DNA of 9,639 nt, from positions 1 to 9,639 of the forward strand of contig CAKTTT010000085.1 of NCBI GenBank assembly GCA_934615635.1. Direction: 5' to 3'. The position numbers were made by a program, and so were the translations under genes. The number at the start of each line of letters is the position of its first letter. Positions within the stretch are counted from its first letter, which is position 1. Below, piece by piece: positions 6,366 to 9,639 of the stretch. This stretch comes from an uncultured Eubacteriales bacterium (GTDB lineage Bacteria; Bacillota; Clostridia; Oscillospirales; Acutalibacteraceae). The notes beneath the pieces are model-generated. The model saw nothing but the letters and a program-made list of their open reading frames with translations. It made no database searches and was not told the DNA's origin.

Positions 6366-7705
6366 TGGCTGCCGACGCCCGACGGGCGGCGGTAGAGGCG
6401 CTGCTGCGGGTCAATCACGGGGGAGGCTACTCCAACATCGTGCTGGACAATTTGCTGAAAAGCGGCGCGCTGTCGGCCCAGGATCAGGTTTTCGCCACCC
6501 GCTTGCTGTACGGGGTGGTGGAACGGCGGCTGACCATCGATTTCGCCCTGGAGCAATGCGCATCCATGCCGCTGAAACGGATGCACCCCGCCGTGCTGGA
6601 AATCCTCCGCCTGGGAGTCTATCAGCTTTTGTATATGGACAGGGTTCCCGCCTCCGCCGCGGTGAACGAAGCAGTCAAGCTGACCAGGGAGTTGCAGCAG
6701 GCTAAGGCCTCCGGTTTTGTCAACGGGGTGCTCCGGGGCGTGGAGCGGAAAAAGGACAAGCTTTTCGCCAGCCTTCCCGCGGACGATGTGGGGGACGCGA
6801 TCCGCTATTCCTGTCCCCAGCCGCTGATCGCCCTGTGGAAGCGGGCTTACGGCGCGGATACCGCCCGCGCGCTGCTGGAACGTATCAACGACCCACCGGA
6901 AACGATTCTGCGGATGAATACCCTGAAAATCACGGAGGAGGAATTCCGGCGCAGGCTGGAGGAGGAGGGCGTTTCCTACCGCCTCGATCCCGATCTTCCC
7001 GGATGCTATCGTCTGCCAAACGGGGCAGATGGGAAAAGACTTGCGAAAATTGTAAAAAACTGCTATTATCATCAGGATACGGCTTCTCAGATCGACTGCC
7101 TGGCGTTGGAAGCGCGGCCCGGGGAACGGGTGGCGGATGTCTGCGCCGCTCCCGGGGGCAAGAGCTTCACATTGGCCCAGTGGATGGAAAATCGCGGCGC
7201 TCTGCTGGCCGGGGATCTGTACGCCGCCAAGTGCGAGGGGATGGAGGCGCGGGCCGCCGAACTGGGGGTGGAGATCCTGCAAACCGTGGTAAGAGATGCG
7301 TCGGCGCCTTGTCCGGAGCCGCTGGCCGGCGCTTTCGACCGGGTGCTCTGCGATGTGCCCTGCTCCGGCTTGGGGGTGATCCGGCGTAAACCGGAGATCC
7401 GGTATAAGCCGCTGGAGGAGTTTGCCTCCCTGCCGGAGCTGCAATACACGATTCTGGAACGCTCCGCCCGCCTGGTCAGGCCGGGAGGCGCGCTGCAGTA
7501 CAGCACTTGTACCCTGAATCCGGCGGAAAACGAGGAGGTTGCGCAACGTTTCCTGCGCGCACATCCGGAATTCCGGCCGCGGCCGCTTCCGCTGGCTCCC
7601 TGGTTCGCCATGGCCGGCCGGGAACCAGGCGCTTCTATTACGTTATTTCCGCACATACATAATACCGACGGCTTCTTTGTTGCCGGATTTGTAAAAATGG
7701 GGTGA
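6365..7705 (+). CDS. rsmB: 16S rRNA cytosine-967 C5-methyltransferase RsmB
   Basis: A 446-residue SAM-dependent enzyme that makes m5C at position 967 (E. coli numbering) of 16S rRNA. Residues 1 to about 135 form the NusB-like RNA-binding domain (ARRAAVEALLRVN, DRVPASAAVNEAVKL, FVNGVLRG). The Rossmann methyltransferase domain has motif I DVCAAPGGK at 258-266, motif IV DVPCSGLG with Cys333, and motif VI STCT with catalytic Cys382. Both cysteines needed by m5C RNA methyltransferases are present, and length matches the family (about 430-450). GGAGG at 6352-6356 lies 8 nt before ATG 6365, and the start overlaps the upstream stop by one base. Codons for residues 224-236 are AT-rich (AAA, AGA, ATT, GTA, TAT) unlike the rest of the gene, and the same stretch carries a near-consensus promoter pattern. 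Confidence 0.97.
   Translation: MAADARRAAVEALLRVNHGGGYSNIVLDNLLKSGALSAQDQVFATRLLYGVVERRLTIDFALEQCASMPLKRMHPAVLEILRLGVYQLLYMDRVPASAAVNEAVKLTRELQQAKASGFVNGVLRGVERKKDKLFASLPADDVGDAIRYSCPQPLIALWKRAYGADTARALLERINDPPETILRMNTLKITEEEFRRRLEEEGVSYRLDPDLPGCYRLPNGADGKRLAKIVKNCYYHQDTASQIDCLALEARPGERVADVCAAPGGKSFTLAQWMENRGALLAGDLYAAKCEGMEARAAELGVEILQTVVRDASAPCPEPLAGAFDRVLCDVPCSGLGVIRRKPEIRYKPLEEFASLPELQYTILERSARLVRPGGALQYSTCTLNPAENEEVAQRFLRAHPEFRPRPLPLAPWFAMAGREPGASITLFPHIHNTDGFFVAGFVKMG
7041..7069 (+). promoter_or_regulatory. Candidate extended -10 promoter inside rsmB
   Basis: TTGCGA at 7041-7046 and TATTAT at 7064-7069 are 17 bp apart, and TGC at 7061-7063 directly precedes the -10, giving the TGn extended -10 element. 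It points along the + strand and would start transcription near 7076, about 630 nt upstream of rlmN. It lies within coding sequence for RsmB residues 226-235. Match quality is good, but it is an unaided visual call. Confidence 0.35.
7699..7705 (+). promoter_or_regulatory. Ribosome binding site overlapping the rsmB stop, sets the rlmN TTG start
   Basis: GGGGTGA matches the GGAGGTGA complement of the 16S rRNA tail with one substitution, its GG ending 7 nt before TTG 7710. It includes the rsmB TGA stop (7703-7705), a layout suited to translational coupling. Confidence 0.55.
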
Positions 7706-7709
7706 ACCT

Positions 7710-8735
7710 TTGGGGCTGACGGATATCAAATCGATGACGGAGGAGCAGCTTGAGCAGGCGCTGCAGCCGATGGGGCTGCCCGCCTTCCGCAGCCGCCAAA
7801 TCCGCGGCTGGCTGGAGAAGGGGGTCGGCTCTTTTGAGGAGATGACCAATCTGCCCCTGTCCGTCCGGGAGGCGCTGAAGGAAAATTTTTGCATTCCAGG
7901 CGTAAGAATGAAAAAAAGACTTGTATCTGCGGTGGATGATACGGTAAAATATTTGTACGCCCTGCCGGACGGGGAAACCGTCGAATCGGTGCTGATGAGC
8001 TATCATCACGGCTGGTCCCAGTGCCTGTCCACCCAGGTAGGCTGCCGGATGGGCTGCTCCTTCTGCGCCACGGGCATGGGCGGTTTCGTCCGCAACCTGC
8101 TGCCGTCGGAGATGATCTCCCAGATAGAGGTGGCCCAGGCGGATCGTCAAATCCGGGTTTCGTCCATAGTTTTGATGGGAATGGGGGAGCCGCTGGACAA
8201 TTTCGACCATGTCACGCGGTTTCTGGAGATGCTGGGGGAGCCGGGGGCGGTTTCCATCGGTATGCGCCACGTATCCTTGTCCACCTGCGGATTGGTGGAC
8301 GGCATCTACCGGCTGATGGAGCGAAAATGGCAGTTGACTTTATCCGTTTCCCTCCATGCGCCCAACAATGAAATCCGCAGCCGGCTGATGCCGGTGAACC
8401 ATAAATGGCCCGTGGAGGAATTGCTGCAGGCCTGCCGGGATTATATCGCGGCCACGGGCCGGCGGATATCCTTCGAATATGCGATGGTCCGCGGCGTCAA
8501 CGACAGCGATGCCTGCGCCGAGGAATTGGCGGGGCGGCTGAACGGTATGCTCTGCCACGTGAACCTGATCCCGGCCAACGAGGTGGAGGGCAAATCCCAC
8601 CGGCGGAGCAGCCGGGAACGGCTGAAGGCTTTTGTCGCCGTGCTGGAAAGGCGCGGCATCCCGGCGACCGTGCGGCGGACCCTCGGGGCGGATATCAACG
8701 CTTCCTGCGGCCAGCTAAGGCGGGAAGGGCAGTAG
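7710..8735 (+). CDS. rlmN: Dual-specificity RNA methyltransferase RlmN (radical SAM)
   Basis: A 341-residue radical-SAM enzyme that methylates C2 of adenosine 2503 in 23S rRNA and A37 of certain tRNAs. The iron-sulfur cluster motif CRMGCSFC gives Cys112, Cys116 and Cys119. The two catalytic cysteines also appear: Cys105 in CLSTQVGC and Cys333 in GADINASCGQLR, which in RlmN resolves and carries the methyl group. Other family blocks are LMGMGEPLDN, STCGLVDGI, LSVSLHAPNNEIRSRLMPVN and CHVNLIPANEVEG. The TTG start at 7710 gives MGLTDIKSMTEEQLEQAL; it is preferred over ATG 7734 because the DIKS-T-EEL stretch is conserved in the family and would be lost. Cfr, a relative methylating C8 and giving antibiotic resistance, is less likely given the full RlmN-style C-terminus and the housekeeping context. 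The gene follows rsmB by 4 bp. Confidence 0.97.
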   Translation: MGLTDIKSMTEEQLEQALQPMGLPAFRSRQIRGWLEKGVGSFEEMTNLPLSVREALKENFCIPGVRMKKRLVSAVDDTVKYLYALPDGETVESVLMSYHHGWSQCLSTQVGCRMGCSFCATGMGGFVRNLLPSEMISQIEVAQADRQIRVSSIVLMGMGEPLDNFDHVTRFLEMLGEPGAVSIGMRHVSLSTCGLVDGIYRLMERKWQLTLSVSLHAPNNEIRSRLMPVNHKWPVEELLQACRDYIAATGRRISFEYAMVRGVNDSDACAEELAGRLNGMLCHVNLIPANEVEGKSHRRSSRERLKAFVAVLERRGIPATVRRTLGADINASCGQLRREGQ

Positions 8736-8742
8736 CGTTTGC

Positions 8743-8750
8743 AAAGGAGG
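8743..8750 (+). promoter_or_regulatory. Strong ribosome binding site that sets the stp start
   Basis: AAAGGAGG lies 7 nt before ATG 8758 but only 1 nt before the in-frame ATG 8752, so translation should begin at 8758. Confidence 0.8.
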
Positions 8751-8757
8751 AATGGCT

Positions 8758-9495
8758 ATGCGCGTGTTCGGCAGAACCGACGAGGGGCGGGTGCGTCCCG
8801 AAAATCAGGATGCCTATGTCTGCGGCCGGTTGTCCGATCAGACCGTATTTGCCATTGTCTGCGACGGGATGGGAGGCGCCAACGGCGGGAATGTGGCCAG
8901 CGCCATCGCCATCAAGGTGATTTCCGACCGGATTTTAGACGTTTACCGGGATGGAATGAATGAAAACTCCCTGCGGAATATGTTGGAAAGCGCGATTTCC
9001 GCCGCGAATATTGAAATCTTCGACGCGTCTATGGCGGATTTGGAGCTGCGTGGCATGGGAACCACGGTGGTGGCGGTGATTGTCAGCGGGCGGGATGTGT
9101 ACATCGCCCATGTGGGTGACAGCCGCGCCTATGTGGTGACGCCGGAGGGCATCGAGCAGATCACCCGGGATCATTCCATCGTGCAGGCCATGGTGGAAAA
9201 GGGGCAGCTCACCCAGTCGGAAGCGAAAAATCATCCCCGCAAGCATTTTATTACCCGGGCGTTGGGGGTAGAGGATACGGTCGCCTGTGATTATACGGAA
9301 TTGATCTTTCCGGAAAAAGGCGTCCTGTTGATTTGCACGGACGGCTTGACCAATATGGTCGAACCTGATGATATATATAAAGCTGTAAACAGCACGTCGG
9401 AGGAAAATATTCCGGATGTCTTGATCCATGCCGCCAATATGGCGGGCGGCAGCGACAACATCACGGTGGTGGTTCTGGCCGACGATCCTCAATGA
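8758..9495 (+). CDS. stp: PP2C-family Ser/Thr protein phosphatase (Stp/PrpC)
   Basis: A 245-residue cytosolic, metal-dependent phosphatase of the PPM/PP2C family that dephosphorylates targets of the neighbouring PrkC-type kinase and the kinase itself. Motifs in order: RTDEGRVRPENQDAY (residues 6-20, metal-binding Asp18), VCDGMGGANGG (34-44, Asp36/Gly37), GTTVVAVIV, AHVGDSRAYVV around Asp121, TRDHSIVQAMVEKGQL, RKHFITRALG, ICTDGLTNMV with Asp195, and GGSDNITVVVL with Asp233/Asn234. All metal ligands expected for the bacterial enzyme are present, and length matches B. subtilis PrpC (about 250). The start at ATG 8758 rather than ATG 8752 follows from the ribosome binding site and gives the family-typical MRVFGRTDEGRVR. 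It is 22 bp after rlmN and 55 bp before the kinase, the standard arrangement in Firmicutes. Confidence 0.97.
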   Translation: MRVFGRTDEGRVRPENQDAYVCGRLSDQTVFAIVCDGMGGANGGNVASAIAIKVISDRILDVYRDGMNENSLRNMLESAISAANIEIFDASMADLELRGMGTTVVAVIVSGRDVYIAHVGDSRAYVVTPEGIEQITRDHSIVQAMVEKGQLTQSEAKNHPRKHFITRALGVEDTVACDYTELIFPEKGVLLICTDGLTNMVEPDDIYKAVNSTSEENIPDVLIHAANMAGGSDNITVVVLADDPQ

Positions 9496-9505
9496 TTTTT
9501 CATGA

Positions 9506-9531
9506 GCGCCGCCCTTCGGGGGGCGGGGCGC
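9506..9531 (+). other. GC-rich stem-loop between stp and the kinase gene
   Basis: An outer stem GCGCC (9506-9510) with GGCGC-type partner (9527-9531) and an inner stem GCCC (9511-9514) with GGGC (9521-9524) can stack around a TTCGGG loop, leaving a two-G bulge; a C(TTCG)G tetraloop is an alternative closure. No T-tract follows, so a classical terminator is unlikely. It ends 2 nt before the ribosome binding region of the kinase gene, so it could affect mRNA stability or translation. Confidence 0.5.
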
Positions 9532-9550
9532 GGAAAGGCGTGATTTTCGA

Positions 9551-9639
9551 GTGGATAAGTATATCGGAAAACGGCTGGACGGCCGGTATGAAATCAAGGA
9601 GCTGATCGGCGTCGGCGGTATGGCGTATGTGTACAAGGC
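9551..9639 (+). CDS. prkC: PrkC/Stk-type Ser/Thr protein kinase, N-terminal fragment (runs off window)
   Basis: Translation from GTG 9551 reads MDKYIGKRLDGRYEIKELIG and continues with VGGMAYVYKA to the window edge. This is the very N-terminus of a Hanks-type kinase: the IGxGGMAxVYKA glycine-rich ATP-binding loop is at residues 19-30, and the MDKYIGK-L-GRYEI opening is characteristic of the Firmicutes PrkC/Stk1 family. Full-length members add a membrane span and extracellular PASTA repeats that sense peptidoglycan fragments; none of that is visible here, so the PASTA domains are inferred from family and from position next to stp. The GTG start has AAAGGCGTGA at 9534-9543 seven nt upstream, a reasonable but imperfect ribosome binding site. 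No other start codon lies between it and the kinase domain. Confidence 0.92.
   Translation, partial: MDKYIGKRLDGRYEIKELIGVGGMAYVYK

Noticed and set aside
7911..7918. A7 run followed by G in rlmN as a programmed frameshift site
   Set aside because: The codon phase is AAA AAA AGA, not the A-AAA-AAG arrangement needed for classical -1 slippage, and RlmN continues intact in frame.
7710..8735. rlmN as a Cfr-type antibiotic resistance gene
   Set aside because: The sequence has the standard RlmN blocks including the C-terminal GADINASCGQLR, and the gene sits in its usual chromosomal housekeeping position beside rsmB and stp.
9346..9381. TTGACC followed by an ATATATATAA stretch near the end of stp as a promoter for prkC
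   Set aside because: The spacing between the -35-like and any TATATA/TATAAA is 20 bp or more, and no better -35 exists at 16-18 bp.
9506..9531. Stem-loop after stp as an intrinsic terminator
   Set aside because: It is followed by CGGAAAGG rather than a T-tract on the + strand, and on the - strand it is followed by an A run, so neither direction fits an intrinsic terminator.
567..9636. Long open frames on the minus strand, for example opposite priA, rsmB and stp
   Set aside because: They lie antisense to clearly conserved genes, look like low-complexity His/Arg/Gly/Pro-rich translations, and are the expected by-product of GC-rich codons.
1..9639. Search for a novel system, mobile element, CRISPR array, tRNA or phage remnant
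   Set aside because: All coding space is taken by recognised housekeeping genes in a conserved order; no long direct or inverted repeats, transposase, integrase or spaced repeats were seen.

Overview
The window is a compact, single-strand (+) housekeeping locus with twelve genes, two of them cut by the window edges. It is typical of Firmicutes. The order is yicC(partial)-remA-gmk-rpoZ-priA-def-fmt-yugP-like-rsmB-rlmN-stp-prkC(partial), which closely follows the Bacillus subtilis yloC-to-prkC region. Two things differ from that layout: no coaBC gene between rpoZ and priA, and a membrane zinc metallopeptidase of the YugP type between fmt and rsmB. The high G+C content (judged by eye), the use of GTG and TTG starts, the strong AAGGAGG-type ribosome binding sites and the protein sequence style suggest a GC-rich member of the Clostridia, possibly in the Oscillospiraceae/Ruminococcaceae range. 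I cannot name a genus from sequence alone.

Layout. Positions 3-539 hold the C-terminal part of the YicC-type endoribonuclease. Positions 597-1669 hold remA, gmk and rpoZ, with remA/gmk and gmk/rpoZ overlapping (matrix/biofilm regulator, GMP kinase, RNA polymerase omega). Positions 1705-4164 hold the replication-restart helicase PriA. A 79-bp AT-rich gap with a candidate promoter and a small dyad then leads into def and fmt (4244-5642), which remove and add the N-formyl group of initiator methionine. Next come a membrane zinc protease (5673-6365), the 16S rRNA m5C methyltransferase RsmB (6365-7705) and the radical-SAM 23S rRNA/tRNA methyltransferase RlmN (7710-8735). The window ends with the Stp/PrkC phosphatase-kinase pair (8758-9495 and from 9551), with a GC-rich stem-loop in the gap between them.

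How the genes fit together. Most serve information processing: nucleotide supply, transcription, replication restart, translation initiation, ribosome modification and RNA turnover. They finish with the Ser/Thr phosphorylation switch that in Firmicutes responds to cell-wall state. Junctions are overlaps or gaps of 79 bp or less, so polycistronic transcription and translational coupling are likely.

I saw no mobile element, CRISPR array, tRNA, rRNA, phage gene or defence system, and no wholly new system. No gene-free stretch exceeds 79 bp. The points worth a second look are modest: a good consensus extended -10 promoter inside rsmB, the promoter-plus-dyad island before def, the stp/prkC hairpin, the missing coaBC, the DEEQ variant in PriA, and the acidic RemA tail whose codons double as the gmk ribosome binding site.
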